NCBI RefSeq assembly: GCF_022682495.2
Contig: NC_071392.1
Coordinates: 54,151,459 to 54,215,458 of the forward strand
Reading direction: 5' to 3'
Source: Desmodus rotundus
Taxonomy: Eukaryota > Chordata > Mammalia > Chiroptera > Phyllostomidae
Length of the DNA stretch: 64,000 bases
The notes below the pieces were generated by a model. That model did no database searches, was not told the DNA's origin, and worked only from the letters and a program-made list of their open reading frames with translations. This document shows positions 23,030 through 33,846 of the stretch, piece after piece (the stretch's first letter is position 1; each line of letters starts with the position of its first letter). The position numbers were made by a program, and so were the translations under genes.

Positions 23030-23941
23030 TAAAGGAGATATATTTTTTGAGGCTTCTTTTTTATCAGAAGCTCCTTATTTGGCCTTGCATTTTAATTGAG
23101 AGCCTTGCTGGATAAAGTAGTCTTTGTTGCATGCCTGTGATCTCCTTACTGGGAATATTTCTTGCCATTCCCTTCTGGCTTGGAGCATATCCCCTGAAAA
23201 TTCAGCTGCTAGTCTTATTGGGGCTCCTTTGGATATTACTTCCTGTTTTTCCCTTGTCATCTTTAAGATTCTCTCTTTGTCTGGAATTTTATCATGTTAA
23301 TTATGATGCGTCTTGAAGTGGGCCTCTTTGGGTTCCTCCTGATTGGGACTTTCTGTGTTTCTTGCATTTGTGTGACTTTTTCTCTGATCAAATTAGGGAT
23401 GTTTTCCATCATGACTTTTTCAAACAGGTTTTCTATCCCTTGCTCTACTCCTTCTCCTTCTGGTATCCCTATTATATGGATATTATTACATTTCATGTTG
23501 TTCTGCATTTCCCTTATTCCCTCTTCATTCTTTCTGAGCCTCTTTTCCTTTTCTTGCTCATTCTGGGTGTTTTTTTCTACCTTGTCCTCCAGCTCGCTGA
23601 TCTAATCCTCTGCTTTGTTTAGCCTGCTTTTGATTCCTTGTACTTTTTTTGTGTACAAGGACACAAGGATTTGTGTCCTTCTGCTCAGAAACTGTATCCT
23701 TCATTTCCTCTTGGCCCTTGTTGATAGTTTCTATTTTCTTTTTCATGTTGATATAGTTTGCAGTGAGTTCATTGTAGTTTCCCTGTAGTTTTTCATAATT
23801 CTCTATGAGCTCATTCAGCTTCCTGATAACCATTGCTTTGAACTCAGTATGTGAGAGTTGATTTGCCTCTATTTCATTTAACATTGTTTCTGAGGCTTCC
23901 TTCTTTCCTTTCATTTAGGGATTGTTTCTTTATATTCCCAT
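23030..23941 (-). pseudogene. L1-C ORF1, broken
   Basis: From the start near 23941 the N-terminus and first part of the coiled coil are readable ('EASETMLNEIEANQL', 'YINMKKKIETINKGQEEM'). At about 23635-23680 the normal coiled-coil sequence is replaced by two back-to-back inverted repeats, which shift the frame. The RRM ('CNNIHIIGIPEGE') and C-terminal domain ('AEFSGDMLQARREWQEIFPV') are readable in other frames. The usual 'LLKGLL'-type ending is lost near 23030. Confidence 0.88.
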
Positions 23942-24404
23942 TGCTTGTGATATTATTCTTTTAGCCTCTGCTTCTTAAATTGATGTGTTTTGAATCCTTG
24001 GGTTTATGGTGTGAACTTTTATGGTAGAAGACCTGTGAGATTCAGTAGTGCAGTCTCCTTTGTCTCTTGACCTCACAGGTCTCGGGCTGTTGTTTATGTT
24101 GGCTCTCTCTATATCTTTGGGTTTTGGTTGTTGTGTCTTTCTTTGGTGAGTCCTTCCCTCCAGCTGGTTAACTGAGGGTCACTTGGTCCACCGTGTCTTG
24201 TATTCTGTTGTGGAAGGGTTGGCAGGTTGTGTTGAAGTTAGTTCTTCAATGTGTATAATGTTTTGAGTATTCTCTCTGGCTTTTGTTCAGTTGTTTGTTC
24301 TCAGTAATTTCTCCACCATTTAATTGTATTTCCAGATTGGTCATGGGTTGCGTTATTGTAGCTTCCACTCACTCCTTCATCTTCTTCTGTTGTTATCTGT
24401 CGGT

Positions 24405-24475
24405 GGTTCCTTTGTTTGTGGGTTTGGTGGTTCCTTTGTTGGTGGTTCCTTTGTTGGTTCCTTTGTTGGTGGATT
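24405..24475. repeat. Minisatellite in L1-C 5' UTR
   Basis: Imperfect tandem units of 'ggtggttcctttgtt' type, 14-19 bp long, occur about four to five times. The unit is not visible in the corresponding part of L1-A, L1-B or L1-G, so it looks like a local expansion. Confidence 0.7.
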
Positions 24476-25309
24476 TCCTCTTCTAGCAGGTATCCTGATG
24501 TTCACAGCTTCCACGTATTCCTTTTTGTGATCATTTGGAGGGGGAAGGCAAAATGGTTTAAGACAGCAGGAGTGTATTCTATGATATTTAAAGTGCCAAC
24601 CCATTGAGGAGTGATAGGAGATTCTTTGGATATGTGTAGTGTTAATTGTGATCCTACTAGCCTCTTTTTAGAAAGGGTGGAAAGAAGATAAGACTCTTGT
24701 TAGTGGGGGGGGGGAATTGTGAGTTGGATCTATTAAGCAGTGAGCTTGTGGGAGGTTATTTTATGACATAAAGTGAGAGTAAAGGATAGAAAATAGGTGT
24801 AGTGTGTGAGAGAATAGAAGTAACCACAACAGTAATAAAGTTCAGGGAACAGTCAAGTGAGATAAGATCTGGGAGGGGTGCTGTGTGTTATTTACAGTCA
24901 TATGGAATGACAATTATTTACCATATTAATGGAGCAACAGTTGTATGATAGAATCTATGTGATCTGCATAAAAGAATAGGAAGTATAGGACCTAGAGTAG
25001 TGTGCTAATGGAACGCAAGTGAAGTGAAAGATGGTAAATAAAAATACACTATGAAAGAGAGAACAAGGGAAACTAGTGAAACAATGCAATTTAACCATCC
25101 AAGCAAAGAAGACTAAATAGAAAGAAGAGAAATACAAAAATCCTAATAAAATAAAAGATGAAAGAATAATGAAAAAATAATTATACAAATATACAGTTAC
25201 TTGCAAGTTCTCTGGCATAGCAAAGTGAAATTTGTCTCGTTGTCTCAGCTGTTGGGTTGACCCCTCTTAGGTTCCCACTCTGCTGCTCCAGGTTTTATTG
25301 TCTTACTTG

Positions 25310-25460
25310 TGGGAATTAATGAAAAAGAAGAAGAAGAAGAAGGAAGAACAGATAAAAAGGGAAAGAAAGGAAGAAAGGAAGAAAGGAAGAAAGAATATAA
25401 AAGAAAGAAGGAAGGAAAGAAAGAAGGAGTTAAAAAAAAATTACTTAAAAAAAAAAAAAA
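25310..25460 (-). repeat. Purine tract (L1-C 5'-UTR pyrimidine block)
   Basis: The plus strand is almost pure A/G: a (gaa)n start, 'gaaagaaaggaagaaaggaag' type units, then two A runs. On the L1-C sense strand this is the polypyrimidine block also seen in L1-B (16856-17131). Confidence 0.75.
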
Positions 25461-26407
25461 AGCCTCCTACTGGCTTCAAACTGGCCAAACCAGTTCTCCC
25501 TGTCTTCCTGGCTGCAGCAGGCTGAGGAGAAATTTGTTTCATTTTTCTCCCTTCCTGAGCAGCACTTGCCAGCTTCCTGTCCAGTTTCTCAGTTCGCTGC
25601 TGTGCCCCCAGTGCCTTTCTGAGCCCAGCCTAGGCCTTCAGTCCACCAGTTGCGCTGTCCTTAGGGTGCACCAATTAGGGTCAATTCACACACCACCTTC
25701 TTGCTCTTTGCTGTCCCAGATGCTAGGGACTCTCAGAGTGCCTTCAGGCTAGTTCAGCCCCCTCACACTACGTTAAGTTTTTCTGGGGATTGCTGTCTCC
25801 CTGAGTCCTGCAGTTCTCTTCTGCGGGGCCATCTCCACCTTCCTCTTAGAGAGCCAGTTGGCCCTGCAGGGCAGGGGTGCCACCATGGCTGCCACTGAAG
25901 ATGCAGGTGTGCGCCTCCTCTGCTGCTTACCCTGGGGTATGGGGTTGGGTGTGTGGTGCCTCTGAGCCGGGGGGTGGGGGGGGTCAGGTGCGCTCCCTCC
26001 CAGTGCTCCAGGCATGAGCACTGGTCCTCCATTACTGGGGCAGGACATGCAGCCACTGATCCTGCAGATTCCGGTGTGAACCCTCCCTGGGGCTTCTGGT
26101 GTGAGAGCAGAGACTTTCATGCCACTGCAGGAGTGCTCTGCAGCTGGGCTGGGGTAAGGGAGCAAGAAGTCTGTGGTGGCTGCTGCAGGAGAATTCCCCA
26201 AACAGCTGCCCAGTGCCTCTTTTTTCATTTTTTGTTTTTGAAAAATTCCTCCTGCTCAAGCCTGCTACTCCTTACAAGGGCTTGGCCTCTCACCAGACCA
26301 GTGGCTGTCTGGGTCAGTCAGTGTCCATCATGGCCCAACTCTCCCCAGACAGCATCCATAGCCTCAGTGGGTGCACATAGCCCCTGTGTGTTTGCTACTT
26401 TGTCCTT

Positions 26408-26935
26408 CACAGACCTAGGTAGGCCTAGGAGGAATGGAATATCACCAGGTGGGAAAACTGTACCGTGGGAAACTGTAGCCTGGGAAAATGTTTGCCTGGG
26501 AAACTGCCTGCCGACCCTACCCAGGACAAACAGATGCTCAGCTAAGATTGGGGTCTGGGGTCGGCCTATCCAGCGTAACAGGATGCAGCTTTAACTTGAG
26601 CCTGACAAGATGTATCAAGAAAAATGATCAGCAGAAATATCACCCATCAACCTGCTCTAGCCAATCAGACTCTAATACCCCAACCAGTTACCCTTTGTGG
26701 GTTTTTGCACTTAAAAATCCTGCCCTAAGAACAACCAAGTGAATCCTAACCTCCCTTGGTTGGCTCCCCAAACTCCCTTGGTTGGCTCCACTTTTCCCCA
26801 TGAGTCCTGTCCTCCCTTGGTTGGTTCCCCAACCTCACTTGGTTGGCTCCACATTGCCCTCTTATTCCCTGCTAATAAACCTTGCTCCTTAGATCACTGC
26901 GTCCCTCTGGTTTCTTGAGTGACTCTGACCTGACA
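26408..26935 (+). mobile_element. Solo LTR (class I-like) inserted in L1-C 5' UTR
   Basis: A 528-bp insert interrupts the L1 5' UTR and is flanked by gtcctt at 26402-26407 and 26936-26941. Alignment with L1-G confirms that flanking L1 sequence continues across it. It reads as an LTR on the plus strand: repeated 'tgggaaactg'-type boxes (26449-26508), CCAATCAG at 26661, an A/T box 'cttaaaaatcc' near 26711, four copies of 'tcccttggttggctcc' (26752-26855) and AATAAA at 26874. The 3' end is 'ctgaca'; the 5' end reads 'cacaga' rather than tg, so the 5' boundary or terminal bases may have decayed. No internal viral sequence remains. Confidence 0.75.
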
Positions 26936-27335
26936 GTCCTTATTCCCCCTCTGCGACTTCAAGCAAACAGGTCTCTCCTAGTGCTGCTCAAACCTTGTTT
27001 GGCAGGAGAGGGAGCCATTGACCCATCTCTCTCTCAAGAATCCTGCAGCAGACCCGGCGAGCACTGGACCTGGGGCTGTAGCCACCCTTGTCCCCACGAT
27101 GGACCCAGGAACCTTATTGTCCTGAAGCACTCTCCTTACTGTCTGATTTTTCAATGTCCTCTACAATGTTTGGTCTCCAATCTTTATATATGCTTGGATA
27201 CTGTTGGCTGTTCACTCTGTTCCTCAGAAGTTTGGCTAGGTGTTTCACCTGTGTGCAGGGGTGGGAGGGGAAGTGGACTCTGCTCCCACCTATCTCACCA
27301 CCATCTTCCTCTGTTCTCACAGCCATCTTCCTCCA

Positions 27336-28249
27336 GAAATGAATTTTAAAAATCTAAAAAATACATAAGTATAAAAGGAACGATTTGCCAGGAATTTAAT
27401 ATAAATCTTTATACATATAACTTCAAAACATATGAAATGAAAATGAGCAACAGAATTATAAAACAAGATGGAGAAAGTCATGGTAATAAACTAATTCTTG
27501 CCATCCCATTTCCCTTTACCAGCCAGTGGTGAATGGCTGTCCATGTCCCCTATGACTAGACAATGGGATGTGAAGTGCAATCTCTAGCAGACCTCCTGGC
27601 AGAGGATTTTTTTCCTAAAAAAATTAATGGAATGTCTTCCACCTTTCTTTCTTTCTTTGAATAAGATTTTATAAGAAAGTGATGGTTGAATTAGCAATAG
27701 CCATTTCCTTTGGAATTTTCATTATATGGTATTTTATAAATCCCCATTTTTTTGTGCCAGTGTTGAGTGTAGCCCAAAGCATCCTAAAGATACAAAGGTG
27801 AACTTGCCTTACTAAGTATTAATAATCATGGCCAAGCTATGTCAATTAAAACATCATGATGTTAGTGATAAAACAGACAAATTGGCTAATGGGAGATAGC
27901 ACATATATGTGAACTTGATATATAACAGAAGTGGCATTATAAGTAAGTATTTTTAAATAAATGACTCTGAGAAAACTCCATTTGAAAAAAAAAGTTAAGC
28001 ATCCTACCTAGAAATATTAGAATTATATCTTATAGAAATATTACCTATTTTTGTAATATAAAAATTATATCCAGGCAGAATGAAGACATAAATATGATGA
28101 AAAAATCCTGAAATATTTAAAAGAATATATTTTAGAGATTTTTAATTTTAGGTAATGTGCATTTTAGCACAATTATATTAAAAATGCTTATGGACAAAAA
28201 TAATTGACACAAAATATAAGGTTAAGTTTTAAAAAGAATGTATTAGAAA
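27336..28249. other. AT-rich, no firm feature
   Basis: Stops in all frames. The stretch 27500-27620 ('caatgggatgtgaagtgcaa', 'acctcctggcagagg') has the feel of an old mammal-wide repeat, but I cannot name it. A (ttctt)n patch lies at 27638-27658. Confidence 0.4.
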
Positions 28250-29390
28250 GTTTCTTTTTAAACTTGGATTGTAGAAGGATCTCCTAAACAAGAGAGACAA
28301 AGAAGAAACTGTAAAAACAAAGAATATTAAAGTTAATTCATTAAAATTAAAATCTTCTATGTGAAAAAAAAAAGACAATCCAGAGTGAAACAGCAAACCA
28401 CAGACCAGGAAAGATACTTGCTACACTTATAAGTGACAAAGAATCTGTATCCAGAATACATAACATAAAAATATATATATAACCAGAGGGGTGGGGGGGA
28501 TAGTGGGGAGAAGGGAGGAAGGGTTTTCAGGGACAACTATAAAGGACACATGGATAACATCAAGGGTGGGTAGAATCAGAGGAGGGAGGTGGGGATGGCT
28601 GGGGTGGGGTGGAGTAGTGGGTGGAAAATGCAGACAACTGTACTTGAACAACAATAAAATAAAATAAAATAAAATAAAGAACTTCCTCATAGCAATAAAA
28701 CAAAAACAATCTGTTTTTTAATGTCAAAGATATAAATAAATGCTTAGCACAAGAGAAAACCCTAATGTCCAATAAACGTATGGAAAGTCCATCAATGACA
28801 GGGAAAGGAAGATTATATCAGCAATGAAATGTCTTTGCACTCATCAGTTTGGCATAAAATAGTGTCTCATAAGTGTGGGAAGGATGTGGGGTTAGAGGAT
28901 ACAGATACTGATTACAAGGTATAAATTAGTATGGCCCTTAATGGATATCATGAGAAATGTACCCACATGTACAAGGTACAAGGATTTTCACTGCATACTC
29001 TTTATAATAACTAAAAAATTCATATAGAAACAGGACTCATGCATGAGGCATGGATAAATTATCCTATGTGACTACAGAGCAGTTAAAATGAATACCTGTG
29101 ATCTACTGTATCAGTGTACATTTATTCTGAAAGTGTTGAGTGTTAAGTGAAAAAACAAATTGCAAATGTATTGTGTAATTTGAGTAAATTAAAAAGAAAA
29201 AGATAATCATACTTTGTACCTTAAGTGTCAAAATATAAAACTACTGATGGGAAACTTATATAAATGTCAAGGATGCAGTTAATTCTGGTGTAAACAGTAG
29301 AAGAAAACATGGAACATTTTAATTCTATCTGTAATTCAGGCAAAGAAATGGATCTGAGAGAAATAAATGTCAATCTTTATTAAATCTACA
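28250..29390 (+). mobile_element. Old L1M ORF2 3' end and 3' UTR, interrupted
   Basis: 'cttctatgtgaaaaaaaaa', 'gtgaaacagcaaaccacaga', 'gatacttgctacac' and 'gaatctgtatccagaataca' follow the end of ORF2 in old L1M elements in degraded form. After a younger insertion (28470-28680) the order continues with 'gtgggaaggatgtggggtta' and 'tactctttataataac'. Frames are lost and similarity is weak at the 3' end. Confidence 0.6.
28470..28680 (+). mobile_element. 5'-truncated young L1 3' UTR
   Basis: It starts within 'tataaccagagggg', then has the G-rich module ('ggagggaggtggggatggct', 'ggggtggggtgg'), 'aggacacatggataacatca', and ends 'ctgtacttgaacaacaataa' with (aaaat)n to 28680. It matches the L1-B and L1-F 3' UTRs closely. 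A clear target-site duplication was not found. Confidence 0.85.
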
Positions 29391-29619
29391 GTTAAATATA
29401 CTTGAATATCTGTATATTATGCTTGAAATATAATTACTTATTTTGCACGTGTGAAATAAAATCAATGTATAAATATTTTTAAATAAAACACATATAACAT
29501 TATAAAATAAACAAAAAGTTAAGTAAAATGAGTTGTCAATGAAGGTGAACCATTTTTTAAATATTATGGTTGGAAGGAAGACATCCATTCTGTTTTAGAG
29601 TGAAAAGAAAAGAAAGGAA
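29391..29619. other. AT-rich spacer
   Basis: No recognisable feature. The stretch is AT-rich and lies between the old L1M and the unidentified segment that follows. Confidence 0.4.
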
Positions 29620-30159
29620 GATGTGTTAGGTTTCTGTCCTGATTCCAGCTATGTGCCACAGCTATGGAAGAAACTTTTTGCCAGGTTATCAGACTTGGGT
29701 ACAGCTGAATTCAGGTGCTCTGAACAGGTTTGCATTTATACTTCTGGAAGCAGGTGGAAAATGTGGAAAGTCAGACTTCAGAAGGGGCGGGAGATGGTGG
29801 AGTCATTGAGAGTTTACCCCTCAGCAGGCCAAGCCACCTCCTACAACATCCATGTCAGGCCTTGCTCTGGATGTAAAGGCCTCAAGAAGTGAGCAAGCTT
29901 AAAGTCTCTTGTGCTGCTGTTGTCAACATAGTCAAATGTCTCCTCCTATCCAGCCCGGCTTCATGGGCCCCTGCCTTGCATGGTCACATACTGCCTCACA
30001 TTCAAAAGGTCCTTGTGCTTGTTTTGATGTCTGCTTCTTATTCAATGAAGCTTTGGGGAATGGGATGTTTAGGGCAGAAGGACACATTGACATCTTCATA
30101 GTAGTTCTATTTATATTGAATAAAGCTAACAGCAAAAACTTAAAATAAACGTGCAATAC
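29620..30159 (+). other. Unidentified segment ending in a poly(A) signal
   Basis: About 540 bp, less AT-rich than its surroundings, ending 'attgaataaagctaac' (AATAAA at about 30119) and an A-rich run 'aaaaacttaaaataaac'. An 89-codon frame at 29623-29892 and two shorter overlapping frames have no recognised domain. The layout fits either a retrocopy of a transcript 3' end or a solo LTR with its poly(A) signal. No target-site duplication was found. It directly abuts the 16-bp duplication of the twin-primed L1M. Confidence 0.35.
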
Positions 30160-30210
30160 GAAATGTATTTGTGGTTTCCAGATCTTGGCTTTTTAAAATA
30201 ATGCTGCCAT

Positions 30211-32185
30211 CAGGCTTCTGGCCAAGATGGAGGTGTAGGTAGACACACTGTGCCTCCTCACACAACCAAAAGAAGGACAACAACAATTTAAAAACAAAAA
30301 AACAGCCAGAACTGACAGAAAATCGAACCGCATGGAAGTCCCACAACCAAGGAGATAAAGAAGAAACATTCATCCAGACCGGTAGGAGGGGCAGAGATGG
30401 GCAGCTGGGGCTGAGAGGACTCGTGGCAAGGCATGGCTGGAGGACCCAGCAAGGTGGTGGATTGTGGAACAGGGCTGGAAGTGCAACAGTTAGCAGACCC
30501 CACGACCCCACATTCGCACATAGATAAACCTGGAGGAACAGTGGGGGAGTGAAGCAGACCACGCAACCCAGGGCTCCAGCTCAGGGAAATAAAGCCTCAG
30601 ACCTCTGATTGAAAACACCAGTGGGGGTTGAGGCGGCAGCAGGAGAAACTCCCAGACTCACGGGAGAGTTCCTTGGAGAGACCCATAGGGGCCTAGAGCA
30701 TGCACAGGCCCACCCACTCGGGAATCATCGCCAGAGGGGCCCAATTAGATTGTGAGTAGTGGAGGGAGTGACTGAAATCCGGCAGAGAGAGGAGCAAGCA
30801 CCACTGCTCCCTCTTAGCCCCTCCCCTACATACAGTATCACAGCAGAGCCACCAGCATTACCCTGCCCCATGAACACTCAAGGCTCCTCCCCTTTATATA
30901 ACAGGTGCGCCAAGACAAAAAAATTGGCCCAAATGAAAGAACAGATCAAAGCTCCAGAAACGATTCAACTAAGCAACAAAGATATAGCCAACCTATCAGA
31001 TGCACAGTTCAAAACACTGGTAATCAGGAAGCTCACAGAATTGGTTGAATTTGGTCACAAATTAGATGAAAAAATGAAGGCTATGCTAAGAGAAACAAAG
31101 GAAAATGTACAGGGAACCAATAATGATGGGAAGGAAACTGGGATTCAAATAAACGGTGTGGACCAGGAGGAAGAAAGAAACATCCAACCAGAAAAGAATG
31201 AAGCAACAAGAATTCAGAAAAATGAGGAGAGGCTTAGGAGCCTCCAGGACATCTTGAAACGTTCCAACATCCGAATTATAGGGGTGCCAGAGGAGAAGAG
31301 GAAGAACAAAAAATTGAAAAATTATTGGAACAAATAATGAAGGAGAACTTCCCTCATCTGGCAAAGGAAATAGACTTCCAGGAAGTCCAGGAAGCTCAGA
31401 GAGTCCCAAAGAAGCTGAACCCAAGGAGGAACACACCAAGGCACATCATAATTACATTAGCCAAGATGATACAGAAGGAGAGAATCTTAGAAGCAGCAAG
31501 AGAAAAGGAGACAGTTACCTACAAAGGAGTTCCCATAAGACTGTCAGCTGACTTATCAAAAGAGACCTTACAGGCAAGGAGGGACTGGCAAGAAGTATTC
31601 CAAGTCATGAAAGGCAAGGACCTACATCCAAGATTACTGTATCCAGCAAAGCTATCATTTAGAATGGAAGTGCAGATTGAGTGCTTCTCAGATAAGGTCA
31701 AGTTAAAGGAGCTCATCATCACCAAGCCCTTATTATATGAAATGTTAAAGGGATTTATCTAAGAAAGAGAAGATAAAAAAATATGAACAGTAAAAATGAC
31801 AGCAAACTCACAGTTATTAACAACCACACCTAAAACAAAAACAAAAGCAAACTAAGCAAACAACTAGAACAGAAACAGAACAACAGAAATGGAGATCACA
31901 TGGAGGGTTATCAACAGGGGAGTGGGAGGGAGAGAGAGGGGGGAAAGGTACAGAGAATAAGTAGCATAAATGGTAGATAGGAAATAGACAGGGGGAGGGT
32001 AAGAATAGTAAAGGAAATGTAGAAGCTAAAGAACTTATAAGTATGACCCATGGACATGAATTATAGGGGGGGGAATGTGGGAGGGAGGGGGTGGGCAGGA
32101 TGGAGTTGAGTGAAGGGGGGGAATGGGACCACAGTAATAGCATAATCAATAAATATATTTTTAAAAATGTTAAAAAAATTAAAAA
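30211..32185 (+). mobile_element. ORF1-only half-L1 (HAL1-type) element
   Basis: A complete-looking 1,975-bp element: 5' UTR starting 'caggcttctggccaagatgg' (30211-30932), ORF1 (30933-31762), then directly a 3' UTR and A-rich tail (31763-32185). ORF2 is absent. An 11-bp perfect target-site duplication, aatgctgccat, lies at 30200-30210 and 32186-32196. The 3' UTR keeps the L1 layout, with a G-rich module near 32064-32120 and 'gtaatagcataatcaataaa'. Since it has its own duplication and both ends, it moved as this short form, presumably using ORF2p from full-length L1. Confidence 0.9.
30933..31762 (+). pseudogene. Half-L1 ORF1 with a single frameshift
   Basis: The frame opens at 30933 ('MKEQIKAPETIQL'). 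An in-frame upstream ATG at 30759 lies in the 5' UTR and is not needed. It runs through a coiled-coil-like middle and the RRM motif 'SNIRIIGVPEE' to about 31290. There an indel in a purine stretch shifts the frame, giving a stop at 31337. The second frame (31325-31762) carries the rest: 'RHIIITLAKM', 'ARRDWQEVFQVM', 'LHPRLLYPAKLSF' and the ending 'LLYEMLKGFI'. Total is about 275 codons with all ORF1p domains. Only this one lesion separates it from an open frame, so the insertion is not ancient. Confidence 0.9.
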
Positions 32186-32929
32186 AATGCTGCCATGAAT
32201 ATAGGGGTGCTTATATTCTTTCTGATTGGTGTTTCAGATTCTTAAGATATATTCCCTGAAGTGGGATCACTGGGTCAAATAGCATTTCCAGTTTTAGATT
32301 TTTGGGTAATACCATACTGATTTCCACAATGGCTACATCAGTCTGCATTCCCATCAGCAGTGCAGTCCAGGGTCCATCAGTAGATGAGTCAATAAAAAGT
32401 CTGTGGTACATTTACACAATGGAATACCATGCAGCTATAAAAAAGAAAACTCTTAACCTTTGTGACAGCACGGATGGATCTGGAGATTATTATGCTAGGC
32501 TAAATAAGCCAGTCAGAGAAAGACAAATACCATATGATCTCACTCATATGTGAAATATAATGAATAAAATAAAATGACAAACAAAATAGGAACAGAAGCA
32601 TGGATACATGAAACAGATTGACAGATCTCAGGGGGTAGGGATTGGAGGTGACTGAAAGAGATTAGCCAAAGAACATATATGCATATATACATACCCATGG
32701 ACAGAGACAACAATGTGGTAAAGGCCAGAGTGGGGAGCAAAGCTGGATGGAGGGGGAAACGTTGGGGAAAATGGGGGACATCTGTAATAGTGTCAACAAT
32801 AGAAAAAGAAATGTAGTTGTGGTATCTCAGAAATGATTATTTAGGTTGTATGTAAACACAATCTGATTTTATTCACATAGTACTAACATACAACATTTGT
32901 GGAATACAATTATTTTTTAGATAATTTTA

Positions 32930-33574
32930 AAATAATTAAAAAGCTTTTCAATAACTCTTGACATAAAATATTATATTAGTTTCAGTGATTATACATTTAG
33001 TAACTTACAAAGTGATCACCCCAATAAGTCTAGTATCCATCTGACCCATACTCATTATTACAATATTATTGACTATATTCCCCATGCTGTACTTCACATT
33101 CCCATGACTGCTTTTATAAATGGCAATTTGCATATCTTCAATCACTTCCCCTTTTTCACCCACAACCCACTGAAACCCCCTCCCATCTGGCAATCTTCAA
33201 AATGTTGCCTGTATCTATGGATTTGTTTTTATTTGTTTATTTTGTTTTTTTTCTAGATTCCACATATAAGAGAAATCAGGCTATATCTGCCTTTCTCTAT
33301 CTGACATATTTCACTGAGAATAAAACCCTCTAGTTCCATCCATATCATCACAATGGTAACATTTCATTCTTTTTTATGCTTGTTATTCTATTGTATATAG
33401 GTACCACATCTTTTAATCCATTTATCTATTGATGAGCACTTAGGTTGTTTCCATGTCTTAGCTACTGGAAATAATATTGTAGTGAACAGAAGAATGCATT
33501 TTTTTTAAATTAGTATTTTGGGCTTCTTCAGACAAATACCAAGAACTGGGATGCCTGGGTATTTCTTGGTCTCT
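32930..33574 (-). mobile_element. L1-E piece 1: old L1M 3' UTR and ORF2 C-terminus
   Basis: On the minus strand, right to left: 'gaactgggatgcctggg', 'actaatttaaaaaaaatgca', 'ttcactacaatattatttcc', 'catggaaacaacctaagtgc', 'tcagtgaaatatgtcagata', then an old-L1M-type 3' UTR ('gattgccagatgggaggggg', 'gtacagcatggggaatatag'). It joins, across the later insertion L1-D, to 'tgatagtctttgttttaaaa' at 39027. That belongs to the endonuclease region, so most of ORF2 was lost before L1-D arrived. Confidence 0.78.
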
Positions 33575-33846
33575 ATTTTTTTTTTTTTAATTTTTATTGT
33601 TATTCAATTACAGTTGTATGCCTTTTCTCCACATCCCTCCACCCCACCCCAGCTGAACCCACCTCCCTCCCCCACCTCCACCCTCCCCCTTGGTTTTGTC
33701 CATGTGTCCTTTATAGTAGTTCCTGTAATCCCCTCTTCCCACTGTCCCCGCCCCCCCGCCCCCCGCCCTGGCTATTGTTAGATTGTTCTTAACTTCAATG
33801 TCTCTGGTTATATTTTGTTTGCTTTTTTCTTCTTTTCTTCTAATGA

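Larger units (their letters stand above)
22390..27335 (-). mobile_element. L1-C: 5' half of a LINE-1 with very long 5' UTR
   Basis: Minus strand, read from right to left: 5' end near 27335 ('gaggaagatggtggtgagat'), about 3.4 kb of 5' UTR interrupted by a solo LTR (26408-26935), ORF1 (start 23941) and ORF2 (start 22980). It is cut at 22390 inside the endonuclease domain by the A-tail of L1-B. RT, the C-terminus and the 3' UTR are missing. The two L1 5' halves, L1-A and L1-C, therefore face each other across L1-B. Confidence 0.88.
23942..27335 (-). promoter_or_regulatory. L1-C 5' UTR (about 2.9 kb without the LTR)
   Basis: The distal part aligns with the start of L1-G: 'cctgcacacaggtgaaacac', 'caaacaaggtttgagcagc', 'gacctgtttgcttgaagtc'. 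Further in, a GC-rich section aligns with the L1-B 5' UTR, then comes a purine tract on the plus strand (25310-25460). An AT-rich middle and an ORF1-proximal section alignable to L1-A and L1-G follow. A short minisatellite lies at 24405-24475. Plus-strand frames of up to 213 codons here (for example 25953-26594) have no protein character. Confidence 0.7.
30176..32807. mobile_element. Twin-primed (5'-inverted) L1M, host of a nested insertion
   Basis: The left part (30176-30210 plus 32186-32370) is ORF2 3' sequence on the minus strand. The right part (32371-32807) continues the same element on the plus strand, from 'gtccatcagtagatgagtc' through 'catatgatctcactcatatg' to the 3' end. This inversion, with loss of a few tens of bases at the internal junction, is the hallmark of twin priming during L1 integration. 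A 16-bp duplication with one mismatch flanks the whole: gaaatgtatttgtggt at 30160-30175 and gaaatgtagttgtggt at 32808-32823. The insertion 30211-32185 was added later. Confidence 0.88.

Noticed and set aside
24370..24480. Regular short repeats considered as a CRISPR array
   Set aside because: Units are contiguous and imperfect without unique spacers, and the genome is mammalian.
24377..24604. Proline-threonine-lysine repeat peptide on the minus strand
   Set aside because: Translation of the minisatellite in the L1-C 5' UTR, with no supporting gene context.
25953..26594. 213-codon plus-strand open frame
   Set aside because: It spans the L1-C 5' UTR and the solo LTR, on the strand opposite to L1-C, and has no domain; GC-rich composition explains it.
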